Of a stretch of 16,537 bases of DNA, positions 1 through 5,732 are shown piece by piece (positions within the stretch are counted from its first letter, which is position 1; every line of letters starts with the position of its first letter). The notes below the pieces were generated by a model, which saw nothing but the letters and a program-made list of their open reading frames with translations, did not search any database and had not been told where the DNA came from. The DNA lies in contig JAEZEZ010000105.1 in the NCBI GenBank assembly GCA_023432855.1, positions 1-16,537 on the forward strand, in the 5' to 3' direction. This DNA is from Pseudomonadota bacterium (GTDB lineage Bacteria > Pseudomonadota > Alphaproteobacteria > Caulobacterales > Caulobacteraceae). Made by a program: the position numbers and the translations under genes.

Positions 1-742
1 GGCTCTCGATATGCAGCAGGGAGCGCCCGCCCCACACGGCGGCGCTGGTCGAGCCGCCGCCCATGTCGATGCAGACGCAGCCCAGGTCCATTTCGTCGTC
101 TTCCAGCGCGGCCAGCGACGACACCACCGGCGCGGCGGCCACGCCCTGCAGGTCCAGATGCGCCAGCTCCAGACAGTGACTCAGTGCGTTGAAGGCGCTC
201 TCGGCCATCGACACGACCAGCAGGTCCAGCCCCAGCGAATGGCCGCGCATCGAGCGCGGATCATGCACCCCGCGCGCCCCGTCCACCGACCAGCCGATCG
301 GCAGCACATGGATCGGGCGGCGGTTCGGCAGGCGGATCTGCGCCAGGGCCATGCCGATCGCGCGCGCCAGATCGGCGTCCCCGACCGGATTGGCGCCCAG
401 CGAGACGCGGGCCTGCACCCGGTGGCTGGCCATCTGGCCGATGGCCGTGGTCACCACGACGCCGGACACCGGGCTCTGGGCCGCGCGCTCGGCGCGTTCG
501 ACGGCGTGGCCGATGGCCTGGGCCGCCTCGTCCATGTTGACGATGGCCCCGCCCTTGACCCCGCGCGACTGCACATGGCCGGCGCCCGCGACGCGGATGG
601 TCCGGTCGGCGTGGCGCACGCCCTCGGGCTTCATGATGAAACAGCCGACCTTGGACTGGCCCAGGTCCAGCGCGGCCACCACGGGGGCGCGCGTCGCCGC
701 CCTGCCCGCGTCCGCCGTCGTCGTTCCGTTACGCCCCGCCAT
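1..742 (-). CDS. ftsA: Cell division protein FtsA, N-terminal part (cut by window edge)
   Basis: FtsA is an actin-like ATPase that tethers FtsZ to the inner membrane and recruits later divisome proteins. I translated about 247 codons by hand from the ATG at 742. After a ~20-residue Thr/Ala/Arg-rich leader comes the first nucleotide-binding strand VVAALDLGQSKVGCF. The RGVKGGAIVNMDEA segment and the VDGARGVHDPRSMRGHSLGLDL segment (entry to subdomain 1C) follow. The phosphate-2 motif CIDMGGGSTSAAVW lies close to the edge. The rest, including the C-terminal membrane-targeting helix, is outside the window. The start lies 25 nt after the ftsQ stop, and AGGG just before it could serve as a ribosome site. 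It is the last gene visible in the ddl-ftsQ-ftsA run, and ftsZ is expected next. Identification is confident; only completeness is unknown. Confidence 0.96.
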   Translation of the reverse strand, partial: MAGRNGTTTADAGRAATRAPVVAALDLGQSKVGCFIMKPEGVRHADRTIRVAGAGHVQSRGVKGGAIVNMDEAAQAIGHAVERAERAAQSPVSGVVVTTAIGQMASHRVQARVSLGANPVGDADLARAIGMALAQIRLPNRRPIHVLPIGWSVDGARGVHDPRSMRGHSLGLDLLVVSMAESAFNALSHCLELAHLDLQGVAAAPVVSSLAALEDDEMDLGCVCIDMGGGSTSAAVWGGRSLLHIES

Positions 743-767
743 CAGCCCTGCTCACCCCGTCCCGACA

Positions 768-1655
768 TTACGCTTCCCCGGCGGAGGGCCGGACGGCGAC
801 CTCCTCGGGCGTTCTCAGATCCACGCGGGCGAAGCCCAGGTCCAGCAGGCGCTCGCGCTGGTCCAGCGCGTCCAGCTGGATCAGGGCCGCCTCCTGGCGG
901 ATGGCCGGAAGCTGGATCAGGCTGCCGTCCTTGAGCCGCAGGTCCCAGCGGCGTTCATCCACCCGCACCAGCGCCTCGACCCGCGCGGCCAGACGCGGAC
1001 GCTGGGCGATCAGCGGCAGGATCTCGGCCGCCGCCGTATCGGCCCCTTTGCCCACGACCAGCGGCAGCTGCGGATAGCGACCGGCGTCGGCGCCGGTGAT
1101 GACGCGGCCTTGGCCGTCGATGACATTGGCCTGTCCCCCCGCCTGCCAGACGGCCAGGCGGTCGTGTTCCTTGACCTCGACGATCAGGGTGTCGGGAAGC
1201 AGGCGCACCACCGTCGCCTCCTTGACCCAGCCGACCTGCTCGACCCTCTCGCGGATCGCGTTCAGGTCCAGACGCGTGATCGGCTGACCCGAATGCACCT
1301 GCAAGGCGTGGCGGATGGCCGGGGTCGCCTCGGACGACGCGCCGGCGACGTGCACCCGTTTCAGCTCCAGCCCCATGCCCAGCACGGTTCGGTCGACGCC
1401 CGCATTCATCGCCGCGCCGATGCGCTCGGCCCGCGAACCGGTGAACAGCACAGCGGCCAGCACCACCACGCCCGCGCCGATGCTCAGCATCACCGCGCCG
1501 GGGCTCAGGTCCATGCGCCCGATGGCTGCGACCTTGCCGGGCGTGGCGGGGGCGTTGCGGGGAGCGGGCGCACGGCCGCGCCCGGACGGAGCGCCCTTCC
1601 TCGGCGCGCCGCCTCCCGAATTCTGTCGCCGACCGCCGCGCACTACCGCGGGCAT
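768..1655 (-). CDS. ftsQ: Cell division protein FtsQ
   Basis: FtsQ is a bitopic inner-membrane divisome protein that binds FtsL and FtsB and links early and late division proteins. The 295-residue product has a long basic, Gly/Pro/Ala-rich cytoplasmic tail (about 1-50). One membrane segment follows (about 53-72, AVMLSIGAGVVVLAAVLF), then a POTRA domain (about 98-168, from LKRVHVAGA to LIVEVKEHDRLAVWQ) and the FtsQ C-terminal domain. I chose the ATG at 1655 because GGAGGA (1667-1662) sits 6 nt before it. An in-frame ATG at 1676 has no such site. The start overlaps the end of ddl by 13 nt, suggesting coupling. A possible separate promoter lies inside ddl (CtrA-type box at 1785-1799, TATAAA at 1693-1688). 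Confidence 0.95.
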   Translation of the reverse strand: MPAVVRGGRRQNSGGGAPRKGAPSGRGRAPAPRNAPATPGKVAAIGRMDLSPGAVMLSIGAGVVVLAAVLFTGSRAERIGAAMNAGVDRTVLGMGLELKRVHVAGASSEATPAIRHALQVHSGQPITRLDLNAIRERVEQVGWVKEATVVRLLPDTLIVEVKEHDRLAVWQAGGQANVIDGQGRVITGADAGRYPQLPLVVGKGADTAAAEILPLIAQRPRLAARVEALVRVDERRWDLRLKDGSLIQLPAIRQEAALIQLDALDQRERLLDLGFARVDLRTPEEVAVRPSAGEA

Positions 1656-2584
1656 GAGGCGTCCTCCACCATCCACCGGACCAGGTCTTTATACCCCATC
1701 CCCACATGGGCGGCCTGCTCGGGGACGAGCGAGGTCGGGGTCATGCCGGGCTGGGTGTTGACCTCCAGAAGAACGAGGACGTCCTTAATATCGTCATAAC
1801 GAAAGTCGGATCGGGTAAGACCGCGGCAACCAAGCGCGGCGTGCGCGCGCTCGGCCAGGCGCATGGCCTGCTCCGCCACCGCGGCGGGGATCTTCGCCGG
1901 CACCTCGTGGCGCGAGCCGCCCTCCCCGTACTTGGCGTCGTAGTCGTAGAAGCCGGTGGTCGCGATGATGTCGGTGACGGCCAGCGCGCGCGGACCGTCC
2001 TTCTCGCCCAGCACCGCCACCGCCAGTTCCTTGCCGGCGATGTAGGGCTCGACCATCACCTCCTCGCCGTAGGTCCAGCTGTCCGCCGCCAGTTCGCGCG
2101 GCGGGCCGTTGGCCCCCTCGAACACCAGGAAGACGCCGACCGAGGAGCCCTCGGCGTTGGGCTTCACCACGTAGGGCGGCGCCATGACGTGGTCGCGGGC
2201 GGCCTCGAAACGGTTGAACAGGCCGCCGCCGGGCACGGCCACCCCGGCCGCCGCCAGCACGGCCTTGGACTTGGCCTTGTCCATCGCCAGGGCCGACGAG
2301 AGCACGCCGGAGTGGGTGTAGGGGATGTTCAGCGTCTCGAGCACGCCCTGGACGCAGCCGTCCTCGCCCCAGGCGCCGTGCAGCGCGTTGAACACCACGT
2401 CGGGCTTAAGGCCGGCCAGCACCGCCGCCAGGTCGCGGCCGGCGTCGACGCGGCTGACCTTCGCCCCCAGCCGCTCCAGCGCGTCGGCGCACTCGCGCCC
2501 CGAGACCAGCGAAACCTCCCGCTCGGACGACAGGCCCCCCAGCAGGACGGCGACGTTTTTTCCGGCGAGGGGAGCGGTGGTCAT
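1643..2584 (-). CDS. ddl: D-alanine--D-alanine ligase (DdlB type)
   Basis: This cytosolic ATP-grasp ligase joins two D-alanines to make the dipeptide that MurF adds to the peptidoglycan stem. The 313-residue length is normal for DdlB. Visible motifs are the N-terminal LLGGLSSEREVS with the D-Ala-binding Glu (residue 21), HGAWGEDG (69-76), YTHSGVLSSALAMDKAKSK, the ATP-grasp stretch VVKPNAEGSSVGV (139-151), FYDYDAKY and the C-terminal LLEVNTQPGMTPTSLVPEQA. The Tyr in FYDYDAKY is the residue associated with D-Ala-D-Ala rather than D-Ala-D-Lac activity. The ATG at 2584 gives the expected N-terminus. Its best ribosome site (AAAGG, 2599-2595) is partly inside a small hairpin (2589-2616). A 187-nt gap separates it from murB, so it may have its own promoter. 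Confidence 0.97.
   Translation of the reverse strand: MTTAPLAGKNVAVLLGGLSSEREVSLVSGRECADALERLGAKVSRVDAGRDLAAVLAGLKPDVVFNALHGAWGEDGCVQGVLETLNIPYTHSGVLSSALAMDKAKSKAVLAAAGVAVPGGGLFNRFEAARDHVMAPPYVVKPNAEGSSVGVFLVFEGANGPPRELAADSWTYGEEVMVEPYIAGKELAVAVLGEKDGPRALAVTDIIATTGFYDYDAKYGEGGSRHEVPAKIPAAVAEQAMRLAERAHAALGCRGLTRSDFRYDDIKDVLVLLEVNTQPGMTPTSLVPEQAAHVGMGYKDLVRWMVEDASCPR
1688..1693 (-). promoter_or_regulatory. Possible -10 element for ftsQA
   Basis: On the minus strand the bases read TATAAA, a 5/6 match to the sigma-70 -10 consensus, which is rare in this GC-rich DNA. It lies in the last codons of ddl, encoding YK of GYKDLV. Transcription from it would begin roughly 25 nt before the ftsQ ATG, leaving room for the GGAGGA site. 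I see no good -35 at 16-18 nt, as might be the case at an activator-dependent promoter. Amino acid constraint on YK alone could also explain the bases. Confidence 0.3.
1785..1799. promoter_or_regulatory. CtrA-type binding site (TTAA-N7-ATAA) inside ddl
   Basis: The plus strand reads TTAA, seven bases, ATAA; the minus strand reads TTAT-N7-TTAA. This matches 7 of 8 positions of the CtrA full site TTAA-N7-TTAA known from Caulobacter. It falls in the ddl codons for RYDDIKDVL, about 130 nt upstream of ftsQ. Those codons include TAT, GAT and ATT, whereas neighbours mostly end in G or C. I noticed only one other TTAA in the window. In Caulobacter the ftsQA promoter is CtrA-dependent, which makes the position fitting. 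Binding here is an inference. Confidence 0.55.
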
Positions 2585-2588
2585 GGGG

Positions 2589-2616
2589 GATACGCCTTTC
2601 GTGGGAGCGGCGTATC
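2589..2616 (-). promoter_or_regulatory. Inverted repeat / leader hairpin at the ddl start
   Basis: A perfect 8-bp inverted repeat has arms GATACGCC (2589-2596) and GGCGTATC (2609-2616) around a 12-nt spacer. In ddl mRNA it would form a hairpin ending only four C residues before the AUG. The only ribosome-site-like bases (AAAGG, 2599-2595) run from loop into stem. It could therefore limit initiation of ddl, or be the operator of a dimeric DNA-binding protein. No regulator is identifiable from the window. Confidence 0.4.
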
Positions 2617-2634
2617 AAACGCAGGCGCGGTTGT

Positions 2635-2651
2635 GAATCGGGATTGGAGTC
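2635..2651. promoter_or_regulatory. Paired GANTC (CcrM-type) sites upstream of ddl
   Basis: GAATC (2635-2639) and GAGTC (2647-2651) lie 12 bp apart, start to start, about 50-65 nt upstream of the ddl ATG. GANTC is the target of the cell-cycle methyltransferase CcrM in Caulobacterales and other alphaproteobacteria, and methylated sites recruit GcrA at promoters. By eye I found about a dozen such sites in the whole window, so a close pair in a non-coding gap is notable. No convincing -35/-10 pair for ddl was found around it. Confidence 0.35.
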
Positions 2652-2657
2652 TAAGTC

Positions 2658-2762
2658 GTCCTCATCCTGAGCCTGTCGAAGGACGAGGACGTCGCACCAC
2701 GCTTGCAGCATCCGCGCGGGACCGAAATCCCCGTCCTTCGACAGGCTCAGGATGAGGATTTC
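2658..2762. repeat. Inverted pair of REP-like palindromic elements between murB and ddl
   Basis: Bases 2659-2685 and 2732-2758 are perfect 27-nt reverse complements with a 46-nt spacer. Their core is CCTGAGCCTGTCGAAGGAC. Each copy is also an imperfect hairpin on its own: 2658-2668 pairs with 2680-2690 with one mismatch, and 2724-2737 pairs with 2749-2762 with two imperfect positions. From memory, this core resembles an extragenic palindrome widespread in alphaproteobacterial genomes. It starts just 9 nt after the murB stop, so in murB mRNA it could stabilise the 3' end or slow polymerase. Only a short U run follows, so it is not a classical terminator. The rest of the murB-ddl gap holds the ddl leader features listed separately. 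Confidence 0.8.
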
Positions 2763-2771
2763 TACTGAACC

Positions 2772-3680
2772 CTACGGGCGCCGCCCGATGCGCTTGATCT
2801 CCCATTCCAGCTGCACGCCGGTCTTCGCCTTCACGTCGGCGCGGACGGCTTCGCCGAGGCCTTCGAGGTCGGCGGCGGTGGCGTCGCCGGTGTTGATCAT
2901 GAAGTTCGAGTGCAGCTCGGAGAACTTGGCGCCGCCGAAAAGCTTGCCGCGCCAGCCGGCCTCGTCGACCAGCTTCCAGGAGGAATGGCCCTCGGGGTTC
3001 TTGAAGGTGGAGCCGCCGGTCTTCTCGCGGATCGGCTGGGTCTGTTCGCGGCGGGCGGTGATCTCGTCCATGCGCGCGGTGATGGCGGCGGGGTCGTCGG
3101 GCTCGCCGCGGAAGGTCGCCTGCACCCAGACGATGGAGCCGGGCTCGATCTCGCTGTGGCGATAGGTGTAGCCGAAGTCGCGCAGGGAGAAGATGCGCAT
3201 CTCGCCCCGGCGGTCATAGCCCCAGGCGCGGACCAGCACGTCCTTCGTCTCGCGGCCATAGCAGCCGGCGTTCATGGTCAGGGCGCCGCCGATGGTGCCG
3301 GGGATGCCGGCGTAGAACTCCAGACCCGCCAGCCCGGACTTCGCGGCGAACTTCGCCACCATGGAATCCAGCACGCCGGCGTCGGCGACGATGTGGCCGT
3401 CCTCGTCCAGGCCGATGTAGGCGAAGGCCTTGCCCATCAGGCGGATGACCACGCCCTCGACCCCGCCGTCGCGCACGATGACGTTGGAGCCGACGCCGAG
3501 CACGGTGACCGGTATGTCCTCGGGCAGGCCCTTCAGGAAGTCGGCGAGGTCGTTGTGGTCGGCGGGGAGGAACAGCAGGTCCGCCTTGCCGCCGACGCGG
3601 AACCAGGTGAAGGGCGCGAGCTCGGCGTCGCGCACCAGCTTGCCGCGCACCGCGGGCAGGTCGTCACGCCAGTCGCTCAC
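2772..3680 (-). CDS. murB: UDP-N-acetylmuramate dehydrogenase
   Basis: MurB is a cytosolic FAD enzyme that reduces UDP-GlcNAc-enolpyruvate with NADPH to UDP-MurNAc, the substrate of MurC. The 302-residue product shows the FAD-domain motifs TWFRVGGKADLL and LGVGSNVIVRDGGVEG. These are followed by GIPGTIGGALTMNAGCYG, YTYRHSEI, GGSTFKNPEG with the proton-donor Ser, SWKLVDEAGW, LHSNFMIN and a terminal LEWEIKRIG carrying the conserved Glu. The length fits the shorter type II enzymes. The start is a GTG at 3680 whose last two bases belong to the murC TGA (GTGA overlap), with GGAG 7 nt upstream. An ATG at 3728 would overlap murC by 52 nt and add a basic tail absent from the family. Coupling to murC is therefore likely. 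Confidence 0.96.
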   Translation of the reverse strand: MSDWRDDLPAVRGKLVRDAELAPFTWFRVGGKADLLFLPADHNDLADFLKGLPEDIPVTVLGVGSNVIVRDGGVEGVVIRLMGKAFAYIGLDEDGHIVADAGVLDSMVAKFAAKSGLAGLEFYAGIPGTIGGALTMNAGCYGRETKDVLVRAWGYDRRGEMRIFSLRDFGYTYRHSEIEPGSIVWVQATFRGEPDDPAAITARMDEITARREQTQPIREKTGGSTFKNPEGHSSWKLVDEAGWRGKLFGGAKFSELHSNFMINTGDATAADLEGLGEAVRADVKAKTGVQLEWEIKRIGRRP

Positions 3681-5107
3681 GCCGCCTCTCCCATGGCCGC
3701 GAGCTCGCCGGGCAGGGCGTAGGCCCACTGGGTGATGTCGCCGGCGCCGAGGCAGACGACGAGGTCGCCCTTCGACGCCTCCTCGGCGATGAGGGCGGCC
3801 AGGTTCTCGGGCCCGCTGAGCGGGAGGACGCGGCGGTGGCCGAAGCGGCGGATGCCCTCGACCAGGGCGTCCTTGCCGACGCCTTTGATCGGCTGTTCCC
3901 CGGCCGGATAGACGTCGGCGACGATGACCGTGTCGGCGTCGCTCATGCAGGCGGAGAACTCCTCCAACAGGTCGCGCAGGCGGGTGTAGCGGTGCGGCTG
4001 GACCACGGCGATGACCTTGCCGGTCGCCACCTGGCGGGCGGCCTTGAGCACCGCGGCGATCTCCACCGGGTGGTGGCCGTAGTCGTCGATGACGCGCACG
4101 CCCCGCGCCTCGCCGGTGGTGGTGAAGCGGCGGCTCACCCCTTCGAAGGAGGCCAGGCCGTCGCGGATCTGCTCGGGGCCCACGCCCAGCTCGCGGGCCA
4201 CGGCGATGGCGGCGAGCGCGTTGGAGACGTTGTGCCAGCCGGGCATGGGCAGGTGCAGGCGCCTGAGCCGGATCTGCTCGCCCTCCAGCGGGCTGATCAG
4301 CACGTCGAACCAGGCCCCGTCGGCGGCCATCTCGCAGGCCTCGGCGCGGACCTCGGCCTGGGGATTTACGCCGTAGGTCACCAGCCGGCGGTTCTCGACC
4401 GAGGCGGCCAGGGCGCGGACCTCGGGGTGGTCCACGCAGACGGCGGCGAAGCCGTAGAAGGGGATGTTCTCGACGAAGTCGCGGAACGCCTTCCGCACGC
4501 CGTCGAAGTCGCCGTAGTGGTCGAGGTGCTCGGGGTCGATGTTGGTGACGATGGCCACGGTCGACTTCAGGCGCAGGAAGGAGCCGTCGCTCTCGTCCGC
4601 CTCGACCACGATCCAGTCGCCGTCGCCGACCTTGGCGTTGGTGCCGTAGGCGTTGATGATGCCGCCGTTGACCACCGTGGGATCCAGCCCGCCGGCGTCG
4701 AGCAGGGCCGCGACCATGGAGGTGGTGGTGGTCTTGCCGTGGGTGCCGCCGACCGCGATCGAGAACTGCAGCCGCATCAGCTCGGCCAGCATTTCGGCCC
4801 GGCGGACCAGGGGGATGCGGCGTTCGCGCGCGGCCTGGTACTCCGGATTGTCGGCCTTCACGGCGGTCGAATAGACCACCGCCGAGGCGCCCTCGACGTG
4901 GGCCGGGTCGTGGCCGATGAAGATCTTCGCGCCCAGCTTCTCCAACCGCCGGGTGTTGGCCGAGGCCTTGGCGTCCGAGCCCTGGATGTCATACCCAATT
5001 TTGAGCATGATTTCGGCGATCCCGCTCATGCCGATCCCGCCGATGCCCACGAAGTGGACGGGGCCGATCTCGAAGGGGATGGGGCGCAGGCGCGAGGGTT
5101 GGATCAT
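3677..5107 (-). CDS. murC: UDP-N-acetylmuramate--L-alanine ligase
   Basis: MurC adds L-alanine to UDP-MurNAc with ATP, the first stem-peptide step, in the cytosol. The 476-residue protein has the Rossmann-like UDP-binding start GPVHFVGIGGIGMSGIAE (15-32) and the P-loop GGTHGKTTTT (120-129). It also has EADESDGSF, TNIDPEHLDHYG, the domain-3 motif IDDYGHHPVEIAAVL and VVQPHRYTR. I chose the ATG at 5107 because the family starts just before RPIPFEIGPVHF. A TTG ten codons upstream lacks a ribosome site. No Shine-Dalgarno is visible before 5107 either, but a promoter-like sequence (5114-5142) places the transcript start at or next to this ATG, suggesting leaderless translation. It heads the murC-murB unit, with an opposite-strand lipoprotein gene upstream. 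Confidence 0.97.
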   Translation of the reverse strand: MIQPSRLRPIPFEIGPVHFVGIGGIGMSGIAEIMLKIGYDIQGSDAKASANTRRLEKLGAKIFIGHDPAHVEGASAVVYSTAVKADNPEYQAARERRIPLVRRAEMLAELMRLQFSIAVGGTHGKTTTTSMVAALLDAGGLDPTVVNGGIINAYGTNAKVGDGDWIVVEADESDGSFLRLKSTVAIVTNIDPEHLDHYGDFDGVRKAFRDFVENIPFYGFAAVCVDHPEVRALAASVENRRLVTYGVNPQAEVRAEACEMAADGAWFDVLISPLEGEQIRLRRLHLPMPGWHNVSNALAAIAVARELGVGPEQIRDGLASFEGVSRRFTTTGEARGVRVIDDYGHHPVEIAAVLKAARQVATGKVIAVVQPHRYTRLRDLLEEFSACMSDADTVIVADVYPAGEQPIKGVGKDALVEGIRRFGHRRVLPLSGPENLAALIAEEASKGDLVVCLGAGDITQWAYALPGELAAMGEAA

Positions 5108-5113
5108 CTTTGC

Positions 5114-5142
5114 GTCATAGCGGCAGGCGGGGAGCAAGCCAA
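5114..5142 (-). promoter_or_regulatory. Probable murC promoter (leaderless transcript)
   Basis: On the minus strand TTGGCT (5142-5137) and TATGAC (5119-5114) are separated by 17 nt. In the Caulobacter housekeeping form, GCTATGAC matches 7 of 8 positions of GCTANAWC, with 14 nt after TTGGCTT. The expected start point lies 6-7 nt past the -10, at about 5107-5108, which is the first base of the murC ATG. The lack of any ribosome binding site there agrees with a leaderless mRNA, a class common in Caulobacter. Confidence 0.5.
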
Positions 5143-5251
5143 CGCACGGCGGCGCAGGCGGCTCCCGGTCGATGCAGGAACGCCGTTATCCCGGATTGCG
5201 GGGCGGCGCCCCCTGTGATCAAGCTGCGCCCCTTGGACGGAGGGGCGCCCG

Positions 5252-5728
5252 ATGAATCCGACGAGTCTTGCGGCTGCGGCCGTCTCGGCCCTGGCGCTCG
5301 CCGCCTGCGCCGCCGCCGAGCCCCGGCCGGAGCCGTCGAACGACACGAGGCTGGTCCAGCTGATCAGCGATGCGCCCGACACCAACTTCGTCCCGGTCGA
5401 CATGCCGGCCGCGCAGGACGGCAAGGCGCAATTCTGGACCCTGTCGGTGGAGCCGGCGCCGGTGCAGGTGGGCGAGGAGACCATTGTCGCCGCCTGGCTG
5501 CACGTGCTGGTGGACTGCGGCCAGAACACCGTCGCGCACATGGAGGGCGTGGCGCTCCGCCGGGACCTGAGCGTGGGCCTGCGCGAAAACAGGGGGTCGC
5601 CCGCAAAGGTCGCCACGCGGGCGGACAAGATCGCCCTGGTCAAGCACGCCTGCTCGCGCAGCGCCCCGCTGGGACCGGAGGCGGAGAACGTCGCCGCCGC
5701 GGTGCGCCTCGGCCTGAAAGGCGGCTGA
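5252..5728 (+). CDS. Small predicted lipoprotein, unknown function
   Basis: I do not recognise this 158-residue protein. It begins with a short signal peptide rich in Ala and ends in a lipobox, LAAC, with Cys19 as the lipidation site. Position +2 is Ala, which fits release to the outer membrane. The mature part is mostly polar, with two more cysteines (89, 134) that could form a disulfide. The central strand-rich stretch FWTLSVEPAPVQVGEETIVAAWLHVLVDCGQNT vaguely recalls surface-adhesin-E-like domains, but that is a guess. A strong GGAGGGG site (5239-5245) lies 6 nt before the ATG, and codon use looks native, so it is very probably real. It is the only plus-strand gene, divergent from murC (144-nt gap with no clear plus-strand promoter) and convergent with murG, 4 nt from its stop. 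It thereby splits the cluster. Confidence 0.85.
   Translation: MNPTSLAAAAVSALALAACAAAEPRPEPSNDTRLVQLISDAPDTNFVPVDMPAAQDGKAQFWTLSVEPAPVQVGEETIVAAWLHVLVDCGQNTVAHMEGVALRRDLSVGLRENRGSPAKVATRADKIALVKHACSRSAPLGPEAENVAAAVRLGLKGG
5254..5267. promoter_or_regulatory. Paired GANTC sites at the lipoprotein start
   Basis: GAATC (5254-5258) begins at the G of the ATG, and GAGTC (5263-5267) follows 9 bp later, start to start. These are CcrM-type methylation targets. They encode the first residues of the signal peptide, where amino acid constraint is low. They could affect a promoter or be chance. Confidence 0.25.
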
Positions 5729-5732
5729 GCGT

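Noticed and set aside
1656..1676. Upstream ATG at 1676 for ftsQ.
   Set aside because: No ribosome site before it, while GGAGGA lies ideally before the ATG at 1655.
2405..2409. TTAA inside ddl as a second CtrA half-site.
   Set aside because: No partner TTAA-like tetramer at 7-nt spacing on either side.
2406..2711. Minus-strand frame crossing the REP pair and the start of ddl.
   Set aside because: Its N-terminal part is translated repeat and its remainder is out-of-frame ddl, giving an Arg/Pro-rich product with no family features.
3681..3728. Upstream ATG for murB giving a 318-residue protein.
   Set aside because: It would overlap murC by 52 nt and add a basic stretch not found in MurB. The GTG at 3680 has GGAG at 7 nt and a GTGA junction.
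5108..5137. TTG start ten codons upstream for murC.
   Set aside because: No ribosome site; the added residues cover the probable promoter; family N-termini fit the ATG at 5107.
5200..5212. GC-rich hairpin (GGGGC, 3-nt loop, GCCCC) between murC and the lipoprotein gene.
   Set aside because: No T run on either side and it lies upstream of both genes, so it is not a terminator. Such short GC stems are expected in this composition.
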